Shown piece by piece: positions 45,476 through 59,158 of a stretch of DNA of 64,000 nt. The first letter of the stretch is position 1, and each line of letters begins with the position of its first letter. The stretch covers positions 62,001 through 126,000 of the forward strand of contig VWZX01010908.1 of NCBI GenBank assembly GCA_013399015.1. Reading direction: 5' to 3'. Made by a program: the position numbers and the translations under genes. The notes beneath the pieces were generated by a model. That model did no database searches. It worked only from the letters and a program-made list of their open reading frames with translations, and was not told the DNA's origin. This DNA comes from Galbula dea. Taxonomy: Eukaryota > Chordata > Aves > Piciformes > Galbulidae.

Positions 45476-46860
45476 CACCCCCAAATCCCAGTGCAATCCA
45501 TGAAGTTGCAGTGAAACTTCTGCAGTTTCTCCTAAGGCTGATGTGTTCTCCCAGCTGCTGGGACCACAGCCATGGGAGCCATCCCTCTTTTCTTCATTAC
45601 AAGGCACCTGCAGCCCTGGAGAGAAGTTCAGTCCTGGCCACACTGGGAGGGTCAGGGTCTCTTTGCTCCCTGCTTTGCTTGCTAGAGTCACCAAAGCCAT
45701 GTCCTGGCCCAGGCAGGGACAGATTCTGCTCCCAAGGCTTCACCCTCTTCACTCTGCTCTCTTCATATCTACACTGAAGCGTGGTTAGAGCAAATTAGCA
45801 TATCTAGGGCTGGTTAATAGGTGATCACTAATGAAATCTGAGCTCTTTCCACTCTGTCAAACCCATCCAAGGTTTGCCTCCTACAAAATCAGCATCTTTG
45901 CTGAGAAGGTCTGTGCCTGACTGTCTCAGTGATAAAAGACCAACTGCTGACATTTGCTGCTGTTTTCCCTTCCTTTGACATTTCATTAAGCAGAAAATAA
46001 CACCAGTGACTACAAATGTGCTCTCATTGACATTTGTTGGCCCTAATGTTGCCAGTTGCCCTGATTAAGCCAGTAGCTGGCAAAGGAGGAATGTAGCCTG
46101 GTCTCCAGGATGACAGAAGCCCCCTAGGTCCTCCCAGGGCTGTGCAGGGTCTTGGGGCTTCCCAGGAAAGCCTGAGCTGCTCAGATAATCACCTCACCTC
46201 ACCTCATTGCCTAGGGACTGAACTAGAACCAGCCCAGAGCTCAGATCCTCCCTTTAGCCCATCAGTAAAACTGCTAATTTATAGGCATGCTTAGGACTGA
46301 AATTACCAGAGTCATTAACACTTCGTTAATGAGTCAATTAACATCCTCTGGGATCTGTGGAGAAAGGGCATTATAAATATGTATAGTATCCAGTAGTGCA
46401 GAAATCAGTCTCTGACTGTGCCAGTCCTGGGCCAGGAGCTGCTGTTGGGTGCAGTGAGTGCAGGAGCTCCACTAGATCCTAAGGGATTGCTCACAGAGGT
46501 CATGGTGTCACCATGCAAAGGGTTCTCCAGAGGCTGGGACCAGCTCCACCATCACTGGCCACACTCTGCTGTTGGGATGGCCAGGAGCAGTGATGGTCAG
46601 AAAGCAGCACAAGGCTGGAGGTGGGAAACAGAAGTCTGACATCACTCGTTTTAAGAGCAGCCAGATTGGTGCCTTTAAACACAGCATCAGATGTGTTTCT
46701 GTCCTGAAGCTTTTGCTACCCAAAAGTCAGGTTTCTAAGCATCCTTAGGAAGCCTGGAGCTGCTTCCAGGCCAGACCCAAGAGCTCATCTCTTGGAGACA
46801 GGGGTATGCAAACTCCCCCTCCCAGCTCCTTGCTCAGGCTTGTACAACTGTGACCCTGGA
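45476..46860. other. Intergenic DNA with AT-rich, homeodomain-site-rich stretch
   Basis: No exon recognised. At about 45780-46060 and 46255-46390 the base composition shifts to AT-rich, with three ATTAAC/GTTAAT half-sites at 46314-46342. Confidence 0.45.
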
Positions 46861-46867
46861 ACAACTC

Positions 46868-47090
46868 CCAGGTCACAAACTGGAACCCAGGAGGTTCCAG
46901 CTGAGCAGGAGGAGAAACTTGTTTGCTGTGAGGGTGCAGAGCCCTGGCCCAGGCTGCCCAGAGAGGCTGTGGAGTCTCCTTGTGTGGAGAGATTCCCAAG
47001 GCAGCTGGAGGTGACCCTGCTGGAGCAAGGGGGCTGGGCTGGGTGACCCCCAGAGGTCCCTGCCAACCCCCAGCAGTCTGTGATCCAAGA
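46868..47090 (+). mobile_element. CR1 LINE 3' fragment (young subfamily)
   Basis: Contains ggagtctccttgtgtggaga and aggcagctggaggtgaccct, diagnostic of the subfamily also found inverted at 10613 and 57323. Relative to those it lacks a short segment of about 24 bp before the terminal ctgctggagcaagggggctg. Confidence 0.93.
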
Positions 47091-47807
47091 CTGCTCCTCA
47101 CCCTGCTCCATACAACATGCACAGACACAGAGAGCAAAGCCTGAGCTGCTCTCCCCTCTCTTAGAGCCCAGACACCACAGAAGGGCAGCAGGGGAGCTCA
47201 CCCCTCATTAATTAATTAACACACTCATTACCATGCCCAACTGCTAGCACCATCCTCCCATACTGACCCCAAACACCATAATCTGAATCCTCTAGGGTTT
47301 TTTGCCACCTCTCCACTCCCTGGAGCTATCCTCACCTCTCCAGAGCCTTGGATCCCCAGTAGAAGCAGGCTGTGTGCTGGGGCTCAGGATGAACTGATGC
47401 CTGTGCTGATGGAAAACAGGCCCAGGCTAATGAGCAACAGCAAGCTAATTGCAATCAAGGCTTGTTAGCCTTGTCCACGTGCCTGATGAACCGAGGCTGT
47501 GAGCTGAGCATGCAGAAGGAGGAAGGGGTTGCTGGAGCTGGGAAGGTTGCAGGGATGGAGCTGCCAGAGCAGCATCTTGCTTCCAGGGCTGCTCAGTGCC
47601 AGATGCTACAGAGGATGGAGCAGGAAATCTTCTAAATCCTAGTAATTAGAGGCTGGCTTAAACCTTAAAGCACAAGACTTAGTGTCTCTTAGCAAACTCC
47701 ACAGGTTAATGAGCTCAGCTCTGCAGACTCTTGGGTACCAAGAAGTGAATCTCACTCTTTTTTTGGAGCCCTGCAGACTTTTTTGGGGTGAACAATGTCC
47801 TGCCCAG
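47091..47807. other. Intergenic DNA, nothing recognised
   Basis: Unique-looking sequence without supported exons. Confidence 0.45.
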
Positions 47808-47945
47808 GAAATCACAGAGTCACTGAGGTTGGAAGTGACCTCTAAGCTCATCGAGTCCAACCATCAGTCTCTCACCCCCATGGCCACTAAACCATGTCCC
47901 TAGGTTCCACATCTGTGCATGTCTTGACCTCCACAGCCTCTATGT
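47808..47945 (-). mobile_element. CR1 LINE 3' fragment
   Basis: The plus strand starts gaaatcacagagtcactgag and contains ctcatcgagtccaaccatca and the ccactaaaccatgtccctag block. Confidence 0.92.
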
Positions 47946-49987
47946 CAGACCTCAACCATCTGACACCAAAGGACCTCTGGTGCTCTGCCCTAAGAGCAAG
48001 TTGCAGAGGAGGGAGGAGCTAATGCCAAAAGCAGCCTCTGTCCCTGCTCTGCAGCTGGTGGAGGCAGTAGGTGCCTTGTACACTCTGGCACAGAGACATC
48101 CCCCTTCTCTGGAGGGAAGAAAGGCTCCTGTGAGTGTGGAGGAAGCTGAGCACGGTGGGAGGGACAAGGGATGGAAAATCCACATCAGCATTGCTGTCAT
48201 CCAGGGAAATGGGAAGCTGCACTTGTTCCCAGGGTGTGTTTGTGCTTTGTTCCCCTGCTGATGAACTTTTCTGGGGTTTGCACAGCCAGCACATCACCCT
48301 CTGCTTCCTTTGGGTGGCACAGCACAGCCCTTGGACATTAGGAAGAGATTCTGTCCCAGCAGGCAGCGTCCAAGGGAGCAAATATCCCAAGCATCCTTTC
48401 CAGCTTCATCTCATCAACCTCTGAGAGCAGGCTCAAGGGAGGCTGGAGTGGTTCCTTCCCATCCAGGTGGTCACATCTGCTCCTGCATGGCCCCAGGAAG
48501 GGCAGCTGGGAGCTGGGCAAGGATGCTGGGCCTCAGCCACAGCCTGACTGGGTGCTGTGAGCAGCTCTGGCATCACAGAGTTTGGGCTAAGCCCTTGTCA
48601 CATGCTTGGGCCACCAGCAGGAGAAGCAGAAGGGGCTGCTCAGCTCCCAGCCCCAGCTGCAGCCCCTCTGACCCATCTGGAGGGCAGCCCCTGCCCCTGC
48701 TTCATCCCTGGGGAGGAAGCTCTCAGCTGTGAATGGATTTCCCCACTTTAAGGGCAGTAGGATGAGGTGCTTTTTGAGGAGTATTACAGTCTCTTCTTGG
48801 GTTAATTCTGCTTTTTAGCAGAAGGAGTTGAGTCCTCAGGTTAAGCTTGTGTTAAACTGGATCTGCTTTCCTGACAGTGCAGGAGCTCTCAGATTGGCAC
48901 CTGCAGAACTCACTCACATAGTGCAAGCAAAGATAAAAATACATCAGGGGAAAATATCAACTGCTAAAGGAAAGAAGTGAAGCTCCCACACATTTAATGC
49001 ACTGTGAGGAAATGGGGAGAGAAATCACAGTGCTGCCATGCAGAGTGTGCTGGGGCATCTGCTACCAGAGGATATCAAAGCACTTTACAAATCATTACTT
49101 ATTTAAGCCTTGTCACATGCTGATCACAGAGGAGAACAATGCTGGAAGCAGGGCATGAACCCAGGCAGCATCAGCAGGGACAAGGAAATATTGAAACTAA
49201 ACCCAAAAGGTTTCCAGGGGTGTTTCACCAAGATGGAAACATTTCTTGCTGGGGTATATTGATGGCAAGGAAATGTTTGACAGAACAATTTCAGAGCAAT
49301 TCAGCATCAAAATGGGATCTTGGGAAGCCCATGAGTGGAGGAGAGGTCCTGGAGGTTCTGTTTCAGAACAAGCTTTGCTGTGTTGTGTACATCCCATGTA
49401 CAGAGCTGTGCCTGACCTTAGCTAAGGGGGGGGGGAATGTTTTTTGGGGGGGGTCTGGCTAACTGTGTGTTTCTGAGCTGCTTCTTTCCATAACTTGGAG
49501 GAAGCTGCTGTGAATTTTCCACTTGGTTTAAGAAAACAAACCATGCTTTGCAGTATCAGGATGTCCTTTCCACCTTCAGCAGGCTCTCCCTGCTGCACCT
49601 TACTTGCTGCACCTCTCAGTACCCTCAGCAGAAAAGGTTCCTTGCTCCTAGGAAAGCTCCCAAGAGTTTAAATCAGTTAAACCTGAGATCCTCTTTCCAG
49701 GATCATATAATCCTGTGCTGACAGAGCTCTTGAACTGCTGTTTTCAAGGCCCTGATCCAATATCCCAACCTCTCCAAAGCCAAGTGGATTGGGGGCTGCA
49801 GAAGAAGAGAGGAGAAGGGTTGGTGCATCAGACCCAGTGGGGCTTTTCTGGACATCAGAGCCCATCAGGCACAACTCACCTCTGCCCATTACCAGATCTG
49901 AACCATGCTGCCTGCTTCTGATCCTGGGAGGGTTTTTACTTCTCAGCCCTCAGTGCACTTGTGGCTTCTGCTTGCTGGGCTCACAGC
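47946..49987. other. Intergenic DNA, nothing recognised
   Basis: Two G runs (about nine and eight G) at 49427-49454 could form G-quadruplex-like structure; no gene seen. Confidence 0.45.
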
Positions 49988-49989
49988 TC

Positions 49990-50460
49990 ATGGAATCATA
50001 GGATTGTCATGGTTGGAGAAGACCTCTGAGATCACTGAGTCCAGCTGTTAACCCAACACTGCCAAGTCACCACTAAACCATGGCCCCAGGTACCACATCT
50101 CCAGGGATGGTGACTCCAGCACTGCCCTGGGCAGCCTGGGCCAGGGCCTGATAGTCCTCTCAGTCAAGAAATTCTTCCTAAGGTCCAACCTAACCTTCCC
50201 CTGGTGCAACCTGAAGCCATTTACTCATCCCATCAGTTGTTCCCTGGAGAAGAGCTCAAGCCCCACCTGGCTCCAGCCTCCTCTCAGGGAGCTGCAGAGA
50301 GTGAGAAGGTCTCCCCTGAGCCTCCTCTTCTCCAGGCTAACCCAGCCCAGTTCCCTCAGCTGCTCCTCACAACACTTGTGCTCTAGACCCTTCCCCACCT
50401 TCCTTGCCCTTCTCTGGACACACTCCGGCACCCAAATATCCTTCCTGGAGTGAGGAGCTC
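49990..50460 (-). mobile_element. CR1 LINE 3' fragment, about 470 bp
   Basis: The inverted CR1 runs from the terminal atggaatcataggattgtca through ccactaaaccatggccccag and the gtgagaaggtctcccctgag segment to ggacacactccggcacccaa. Confidence 0.95.
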
Positions 50461-53400
50461 ACTCTGCCTATTCCTCTGCCAAAGCAGCAGCCCAGTGCTC
50501 CCCTTGACCCTGCCTGCAGCAGGGAGAGCATCCCAGGCTGATCTGCAGCACCAGCTCCTTGCTATTCAACCCACGAGGGTTTGTGAGATTAAAAGCTGCC
50601 CAAGATGACTCAGGTCCTCACCAGCACATGGTGACAGATTAAAACCAGCCACCTAGAGCTGCCACCACACCAAACCCTGCCCCTCAGCCAGGCACTGCTG
50701 CCCCCTCCCCTCCTTCTGCAACAGCTCCTAAACTACCACAGAGGAAATGTCCCAGGAGAATTTGTACCTCGTGGTTTGGCTGCTGGGTGGTCACAGGCAT
50801 CAGCAGGCACCTGCCAGCCTGACTGTAATCCACCAGCACACGTCTGCTAGAGACCTCTGGGAGGCCACCATAAATCAGGGTGGTTCTGGGGAAGGCAGAG
50901 GGATGCTGTGCTGCTCTACAGCAGCTGAAAGCATCTCTCCTCCCTGGTCCCTCCAGCTGGGGAAAGCTGACTGCAATCAGCAGAGGCTGATTATTGCCTT
51001 GCCACAGAAACAACCTTCCTGATGGTTGATTAAAGACAGAAAGGGCTCAGCAGAGAGGGGGGGAAAGAAGACAGGAGATGTGTCTCCAGCTCTGCCTTTC
51101 CCCTGCTAGGTGATCTTGCTGCAGTCACTTGAACTCCTTGTTTTATTCCTCATGCCAAGCCTGTGGTTATGAACACCCCAGGAACAGGTTTCCAGGTCAG
51201 ACTGAGCCAAAACATCCAGCCAGTTCCCAAATGCAATCAAGGTTCACTCAGGTTTGCAGTGAATTTTGGCAGAAAGAAAAAGACAACAGTCATTTCAGAG
51301 TGGTCTTTTCTTAGGGCTGTTTAAGCTTTTAAACCCTTTGAAGTTATTCACCAGGAACAAAAGCAAAAAGTCCATTTGGAGACAACTCTTTCAACTGCTC
51401 TGCTTAAAAAAACCACCCAAACCCAAGCATCCAAACCCCCACTATGAGTCCCTCACCCTCTCCATCTGAAAGCTCTCCCCTCTTCAGCCCAAAGGATGAA
51501 GGATGCTGGCAGGTTCATCCTGGATGGTTGGATTTCAGGCTCCCCAGGGAGTTGTTGTCCCTTTTGGGTTTAACCATGAGGACCTGGTCCCTTGATGATG
51601 TGACCACAGCCCTTAGGGAGGTGAACATACCCTGCATCCAAGGGGATGTGTTTGTGCTTTGACAGAGCTGAAAAGCAAACTGGATTTGTGTCCCAGGAAT
51701 GCTTTAGACATGTCTTCTCCTGCACATCCACCCACAAGCATGCAGCCCTCCAGGGCTGCACTGGGTCCAGGATCCTTCCTCCCCTAGGAAGCAGCCTCAC
51801 TGCTGAGAGGAGAATTTCTTAGGAAGGAGCCTGCAAAACCCATCCCTAGATTCTTATCTGTTTCCTTCCAAAAAGGTTTCATCCTCTTCCCATCCCCTAA
51901 AGCAAGCTCCTGGCAGGTTCTCCATTCTCCTCATCCCACACCCTTGGCTGGGTCTGGCAAAGAGCTGGAGAAGGGAATTTATGACACAGATGCCAAGGGA
52001 GTTCCTTTGAACTGTGTGAAAGCCATGACCTCCTCATGTCATGTTACCACCCAGCTCAATTAGTGTCTTCTTAATTAAAACCAATTGTTTCAGGCTTTCC
52101 TTCAGAAACCTCTGGGCTGCATTTTGTCTCTGCCTAGCAGTGCTGCCTCTGTCCTCTCTCCTCTTGCACTACTGCATTTAACATCCTCTCCTCTCCACTC
52201 CTCTCTCTCCCAGGGCCTTTCTCCCCCAGCACTCCATTGCCACTCTCAGATTTGCCTCCTCCTGGTGTTGCTTTCCAGCCAGGTTCCACCAGAACATCCA
52301 ATTTATGGTGGCAACCAGGAAGAAAGCCATGGAGACATAAACCACCAGATGGGCAGTGCCCTGCTGCTCTGCTTGGGCAGATTTTGAAGCTAATAATAAT
52401 TGTAAACATATCTCTCCATCTTCTTTAATCCTCATAATCTCCTTACCCTCCAGTCCAGATTGTGGTTCTCTTTGGTGTGCTGAGATGGTTCCTTGTAGCC
52501 AGGACATCTCCCATCCCCTTGCCTTTGGGGAGAGGTAGCCAACCACCCCACAGAACATCCTCCATCCTTCCCATGAGGAAGGAGCAGGCAGGGCTGGAGC
52601 AGTCCCAGAGATGCCAGTAAGCAAAAAAAAAGAATAAACATTTCAGGATGAGTTCATCCAGGGAACAGAGGTCATGTTTTATTGCTGGGTTTCTGCCTGA
52701 AGTTCTCTGGAGCTCTTGGAGTGTGACCCAGTTCCTCCCAGCCTTGGTGTGTTCCACACAGCCCCTGGGGTTATCTTATCAGGTTACAAATCTCCCCTCC
52801 CACTAAAACATGAGCTTTCTATATTTTTGTGGTTGCAAATATGAAGAACAGAAGTCGAAAAATCCAGGCAGGGAGCAGAGAAATCTGATTTGGCTTTTTA
52901 TTTTTAATCTTCAGACTCGGGGGAGGAGCTGACTCTGGGCTTCTGGAGCTTTTAATAGTCCTGCTGGAATCTGCTGGTGTGGCTGATGAACTTGACCCTC
53001 CCAAAGCTGAGTGCTTGGCTCTCAGCTGACCTCAGAGGGAAGGGCAGGCACTGACCCTTCCAAAAAGTTGCCATATCCTTTCCTTTTCAAACCAGATGGA
53101 TACCTCTCCTCTCCTCTCCTCTCCTCTCCTCTCCTCTCTCCCCGGGGATGCAGCAGAGCATCCAAGAGCAGGGATGGGCCAGTGTGCACCCTCTGCCCCC
53201 CACCAACCCTAGTCCAGTCCCCAGCTTCCCAGGACACCAGGTCCCTCCTGGGAAGCNGCAAAGAACAAAGAGGAGTTACCTGGAGAACAACAAGAGGAAA
53301 GGTGAAAGGCAAGGTGAGACAGGGAGATGTGAGTCCCATAGCAACAAGAGGTTTCCATGAATCACATCTCAACTGGGATGCAGTGTGATCCAGGATGTAC

Positions 53401-56400
53401 CTGGAGGGTGGAGTGGTGTGGGGAGCAGTGCCCTGGGGTGTTCCTCTCTTTGCCCATCAGCTTTGGGCTGGAGAAGGTCACTGACCACCCTTCAGCCCCC
53501 AAATGTGTGGTTACATCAGATGCTGCTTCCAGTTAGAGAGCAGAGCTGACCAGACAACTCTCCTTGGGGTGGTAGAGGCAACGTGGCACCTGAAGTTCAG
53601 GAACACCTAAGGTACCTGCAAGCCACATCCTCAGGGATGAGGAGGTTGTCCTGAAGAGGAAGGGCACAGCCTGTGTCTGTGTGTCCACCACTGCACCGCT
53701 GCTTCCACTCCTGCATGGCAGAGGGATGAGGACTCAAAGATGCTCAGTTCTCACCCTGGAGGCTGGGGAATTCAGCTGCCCTTAGATGCTGGAGTTGGCA
53801 GGGCAGAATCCCCTGGAGCAGCAGTGCCTTGGCTGGAGCAGGAGCAGGAGCAGGACACAGGCATTTGCCCCACAGTTACAGTGGCAGAAGTACTGAGCCT
53901 GAGCCATACCCTGCTGTCCCCCAAACAGTGGAGAAACCCCCAGAGCCCTGCTGGGAGATGTCCCTGCTGACCCCAGGGAAGGGATGCAAGGTCCAGCTGG
54001 CAGGAGCCCGGGAAGCTTCCATCCAGGAGGAGGGAGCTCCTTTTGCTGGTGCTGCATGGAAACCAAAGCAGGTGCCACCACTGCAGCTGGGAATGTCCTT
54101 CCCCTTCCTTCAGCGACCCTGCAGGGTGCCAGGGCTGCACAGCAGGGGCTGGGGAGTGTTTGACTCTCTTCTCCTCAAGTCCCACAGTCTTTGGTTGGTT
54201 GTGGCATCTCCACTTGCTAGGAGCTGTAGGTCAGGCAGTGCAGCTCCCTCCAGGCTGCAAACCCCTCCAGCCTGCCTGGGAAAGTGTCATAAAATATGGA
54301 TTATTCTCAGCACATTCCTGTCCTCCAGGCATTCAGCAGCTCACTCTTCCTGCAGTCAACAGCCAAACAAGAGGCCACTGCTCCTGGGCACATCCTTGCT
54401 GGGAGTGTGGAAGTGCAAGGACAGGGAGTTTGGAGAGTGCAGGAGCAGGAAAAGCTTTGAAACACAACGGATTTGAGTGCTTTAATTTTAATGAGGGAAG
54501 AAACACAGCAGCTGGGAAGCTTGCAGGGGCACTGGGCAGTTGATGTGTGTATGGGGGGGTGGGGGGAGAGGATGCAGTATCCATAGAGCAGCAAAGCACC
54601 TCCTCTGTGCTTGAAAGCAGGAGCAGATGGAGAGCTTTAACCTCTGTCCTCATGGGTCTTTGTGCTCATGCTGCTCCCACCGATGGCCAAGCAAAGGCTG
54701 TGCAGAGCCAGGCTGTGGGTGCTCTGATGGCTTTGTGTTAGCCCCAGCTGCAGGAGGACACATGGCCTTGCTTCCAGCTCCCTGCAGCGAGAGAAGCACA
54801 GCCCTGTCCTGCCAGAGCCAGCTCACTGCTGACATCCACCCAGTGGAGGAGCACTTTCCTGGAGGGATGCTCTTGCCACATCAGCAGTGACTGTTCCCTG
54901 CTCCTCACAGCTTCCCCAAGGCATTCAACACCTGCTTGTGTAGACAGGAGCACCAAAGGGACCTGTCCTGACCTGCCAGCCAGCAGCACAGAAAGGATCT
55001 CCTGGATTGCATCTCCTGCTCTAGCCCTTGGGCTTTTCTACTTTCCCAGCTGCTTTCCACAGATCCACCCTCACCCAGGATGTAATTTGGTTAGGAAGCC
55101 AGCCTAATCCTTTTGGAAGAGCCTAGCTTTGCTGGGGAGCTTTGCTGGCATGCACAGCCACCCTGCCTGGCAGCCTGAGCCTCACCAGCCTGTGGGTCCT
55201 GCCAAAGGCTCTTCTCCTCCACAGCCTGTATTCATCCTCCTGGTGAGCACCAACAGCTCCTCCCTGGGCAGTTCTGGAGACCCCCAGCATGCTGAGATGA
55301 AGGGAGGAGACAATGGCAGGATTGCTGCCAAAAAGTCCCAGGAAAGAGAGGTGAAAGCACCAGCCAAGGAGACAGGCCATGGCTTTGCCTCCCCTCTCAG
55401 CCCTGCTGTGGAGGAGCTGCCTTCCTCCTCTGGAAGTGCTGCTGGATAACAGCTCCCAGTGGTGCTTCCAAAGCTCCTGGCTTGCCTACAAGCAGGAACA
55501 TCAACAGGGGCTGTTGGCATTCCCAGATGGGTGGAGAACGTGTTGCTTTTTGCCATGTTTTCTGCATGCTCTCTGCATCAATCCTGGTGGAAGTGGTAAC
55601 AAGACAAGAGGAGAACATGTTTCATGGGGGCCCGGCAAACCCCTGAGCATGCTGTTTCCTCCTGCCCCAGCCTTGCTCCTCCTCTGCTGTGCAGCTTTTC
55701 ATCTGCAAACTCTCTCATGCTGCTGCCAAAAGGGAAACCCGAAATTCATGGCCAAGAGGATGAGTTGCAGTGGCAGAGAAGTTGTTTTGTATTTGGCTGC
55801 AGCAAGCAGCTGTGCCAGGCACTGAGCTTTCCCCCTCTCCTGTGCTGCCTGGAGGAGGTGTAGAGGTGCCCAACACCCAGCCATCTCTTGGCCAGTGCTG
55901 AGAGGAGGACCAGGACACTCAGCACAGTCCAGGGCAAGCAGGGCTGAGCAGAGGAGGATGGGGGCAGCTCCCAAAAGGGGAGCTACCAAGGAACAAGAGC
56001 TTCCTTAAGCCACTTCAGCTGCCCTCCAGCACTTCCCAGCTGTGGCTTTAACAGCTGGTTCCACCTGGCTAGGCAGGACAACCATACCTGCTGCAGCTTG
56101 AAGCTTCTCTGGAAACATCTCCCTCAGCCACCTGGGAGATTTAGCACACAGCTTGAAGGAAGAGAGAGGCTGTGAGTCAGTGATGGGGCAGGGACCAAGC
56201 AGCAAGCCTCTGAGGGAGGTTTCTAGCTGCCTGCAGTGCTGCTGGCATGTTGCAGGAGTATGGAGACCCAGAATCTGCCCCAGAAGGCTCCCAATCCAGT
56301 CCTTAGGTGTGATCATGGCTAATAAATGATAAAATGATGAAGAAAAGATGTTAAAAAGATGATGAAAGCCCAAATGAGACAGCAGTGTCCCTGCTGACTC

Positions 56401-57322
56401 TCTCAGCTCTGATGCTAGCTCCTTCTGACAATTCAATTAGGATGCAATGCTAATTACTGAGTTGATGGCATTGAGTGCCAAGGCAGAAGGGCACTAGAAG
56501 AAAGGGATAGTGATAGGGGAAGGTGGCAACAGTTGTGCTTCTCACCCAGAGAGATGCCAAACTGCATCAAGGGAAGACTGAAGAGGAGCCAAGGTCTGGG
56601 CTGGAGGGTGGTGGGAGCAGTAACGTTGGGTGACAGCTCAGCAAGGGAAGGGTAATGAATGTGGTAGCTGTCTGAAGCAGAGGCTGGTCCTGCACAGGCA
56701 GAAGGCAATTAACCAGGAGAAGGTTTCAGATCCAAGCTGCTGTAGATGCCTCTCTGCTGTCAGCCCTCTGAAAGTCTGCAGCTGGGCATTTGCACTTCTC
56801 CTCTCAAGCCTGGCGCTCCCAACATCAGCACAGTCACCACACTCCAGTCAGGGACCAAACCCAGGCCTCTGCCATGCTGTGGAAGAGCAGAGAGGTTTGT
56901 CCTTCATCAGATGCAAGCCACTGAAGGGTCAAAGTCACTCCACTGTGCCTCAAGTCCTATTGTTGACACCACAGGCAGAACAGTGCCTTCCCTGGAAACA
57001 GGGTCACCACCATGCTCACTTTCACCACCTCCACAACTAAAACACAGCTTCTCAACCAAAGAGCTGCTCTTACCCACAGAGCAGCTTCAATTGTCCTTCA
57101 GGTTTCCATACAGCCTGCTGCAGAAAACACCTTCCTACCAACCCCAGTCAGAGCTGACAAGTTCTCCCTCACCCTTTGAATAATGTCAGTGAGCTCCACA
57201 GAGCTCCCAGGGGCATCCCTCTGGGAAGCAGGGACCCTTAAGGACAACTTTGGTCATCCTTGGTTTCCTCCAGCTGCTCAAGGGGGATTGTGCAGGGGAG
57301 CACTGGGTGGGGAATCATCTGG
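50461..57322. other. About 6.9 kb intergenic DNA, no gene seen
   Basis: No exon with recognisable product on either strand. It holds a pyrimidine pentanucleotide repeat at 53103-53140 and one undetermined base at 53257. Hydrophobic or long frames here have no supporting splice sites or homology I can recognise. Confidence 0.5.
53103..53140. repeat. (CTCTC)n pyrimidine microsatellite
   Basis: About seven copies of a CTCCT pentanucleotide ending in ctctcccc. Confidence 0.92.
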
Positions 57323-57486
57323 GAATCCCAGAATCCCAGCATGGTGGGGGTTAGAAGGGTCTGGGAATCATCCAGTCCAACCCCCCTGCTCCAGCAGGGT
57401 CACCCACAGCAGCTTGCCCAGGGTCACCTCCAGCTGCCTTGGCAATCTCTCCACACAAGGAGACTCCACAACCTCTCTGGGCAGCT
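57323..57486 (-). mobile_element. CR1 LINE 3' fragment (young subfamily)
   Basis: The plus strand runs from tcccagaatcccagcatggt through atccagtccaacccccctgc to cctctctgggcagc. It nearly matches the copy at 10613-11012. Confidence 0.93.
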
Positions 57487-57804
57487 GACTCAGCTGAGTG
57501 CAGCACTCCAAGACTTGAAGAGGAACTGAAAGGAGAAGTGAGACTAATTTTATCAACTGTTATAGGGGGAAGAGGGTGGAAGCAGTGTCACCTCGTGGTT
57601 AATGTGGTGGCCTGGCATCTGGGGAACTTGGGTTTAGTTTGGCTTCTGCAGATGAGCTTGATGGAGGAGAATTGGCCAAGGTGGTGGCTCCCTGGGTGTG
57701 TTAGCTTCTCATCTGCCAGACAGGGAGAGCAAGACACAGAGTGAGGAGAGCTGCATGAGAGGGACACGATGTGGACAATTAACAATGGCAAGAGTTCAAG
57801 GTGC

Positions 57805-57907
57805 AGACTGGACACCATCCTGTGCAACCTGCTCTGGCTGACCCTGCACTGCCAGGGGGGTTGGACTAGATGATCTCCAGAGGTCCCTTCCAACCCCTAA
57901 CATGCTG
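57805..57907 (+). mobile_element. Short CR1 3' terminus
   Basis: Sense CR1 3' end: gactggacaccatcctgtgc, ggttggactagatgatctcc, then aggtcccttccaacccctaa. Strongly 5'-truncated. Confidence 0.93.
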
Positions 57908-58989
57908 TCCATCTGGGACTTCTCTCAGGGCACAGCACTCTCCTGGCTGTTTGCTGGAGGCTTGAGAGAGGAGCAAGCCCCAACCTCACCCTGCCAGCAG
58001 CGTGATGCTGGAGCTGCCTTCCCCTGTGGATCATCCATCCCTGCACCAAGCCCAGCCTGGCTCTGGGAGCAGGTTGGAGTAGAGCATGACAGGCACTGCC
58101 AGCAACTGAGGACCAGACTGAAAAGGCATTGACTGCTCAGGCTGGGAAAAACTGCCCAGTGCTGGCACTGCAAACTTGTACAGCATCAGGATGTGGAGCT
58201 AGACCTCTCAGCAGCTGCTAGGCATAAAAAGGTTGGAGAGAGGAAAGAGAGGAAAACCAGGGACCTTTTGGAACTTGACTGAAAGGAGGTTTGTTTTAAA
58301 AAGGCCAAAAAAATCCCCAAAACCTCAACCTCAACAACACAAAGCCCTAAACCTCAAAGAAATCCATCAGAGAGGCAGTGGCAAATCTGTGCTGCCTGCT
58401 CAGTTGAGCAGCTTCTGCCTTGTCATTAGCTGCTGGAACTTGGTTATCAGACAAACTGTGTGTCTGTAGAACAACTGCTTTCATACTAATGCCCACAGGC
58501 TCCCTGCCAAGGAGCTGTGCTCTCCATCAGCTTTTGACCATCTGTGTCCCCTTAAATGCTTTAGCTTTGTTTTGGGGGATTTTTATTAGTTTTGTTTCAG
58601 GTTGGGTTTTTTTCCCTCCTTTTCCTGACCTCAGGCTGACTTTTGCTCTCTGGGATTAGGAGGTCACCATCTCCATCACTCTGAGAGAAGGGTTTTCACC
58701 CCAGAGCCTTCAAGCCCAGCTGCCAAAGCATTAGACTTGCTTGTGAAGGGATGCTGAGAGCTTTGAAGCCTGACTGCAGTTGATGATGATGATGTGAGGA
58801 TGCTTTGCACCACTGCTGACTGAGGCTGTAGGAAACCACCACTGCCTGCCTTGTTCTCTGCTGCTCCCTGTGTGGAGGGAAGCATCTCCCACCTTGGGAA
58901 CAGGAGTAGCACTGACCTGGGGGTTGGATTTGGGACTGAAGCAGAAGTGGAGTGTGAGCAGAGCCTGGGGAGGGAGGTCTGAGAGAAAG
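57908..58989. other. Intergenic DNA, nothing recognised
   Basis: Includes an A/C-rich patch near 58300-58350 and no coding signal. Confidence 0.45.
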
Positions 58990-59158
58990 ATGTTGGCCCA
59001 GGCTGCCCAGGGCAGTGGTGGAGTCACCATCCATGGAGGGGTTTAAAAAGCATCTAGATGTGGTCCTTGGGGACATGGTTTAGTGGCATGGGGGTGAGAT
59101 GCTGATGGTTGGACTTGATGCTCTTAGAGGTCTCTTCCTACCTCAGTGACCCTGTGGA
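58990..59158 (+). mobile_element. CR1 LINE 3' fragment
   Basis: Sense CR1 3' end with ggctgcccagggcagtggtg, the acatggtttagtggcatggg block, and ggttggacttgatgctctta. Confidence 0.93.

Noticed and set aside
52178..52624. Minus-strand frame with a hydrophobic segment (VVYVSMAFFLVATINW) that looks like a membrane helix
   Set aside because: No convincing flanking splice sites, no similarity to macoilin or another expected neighbour, and another frame of the same DNA is equally open.
53257..53257. Single undetermined base
   Set aside because: Assembly ambiguity near a pyrimidine repeat, not a biological feature.
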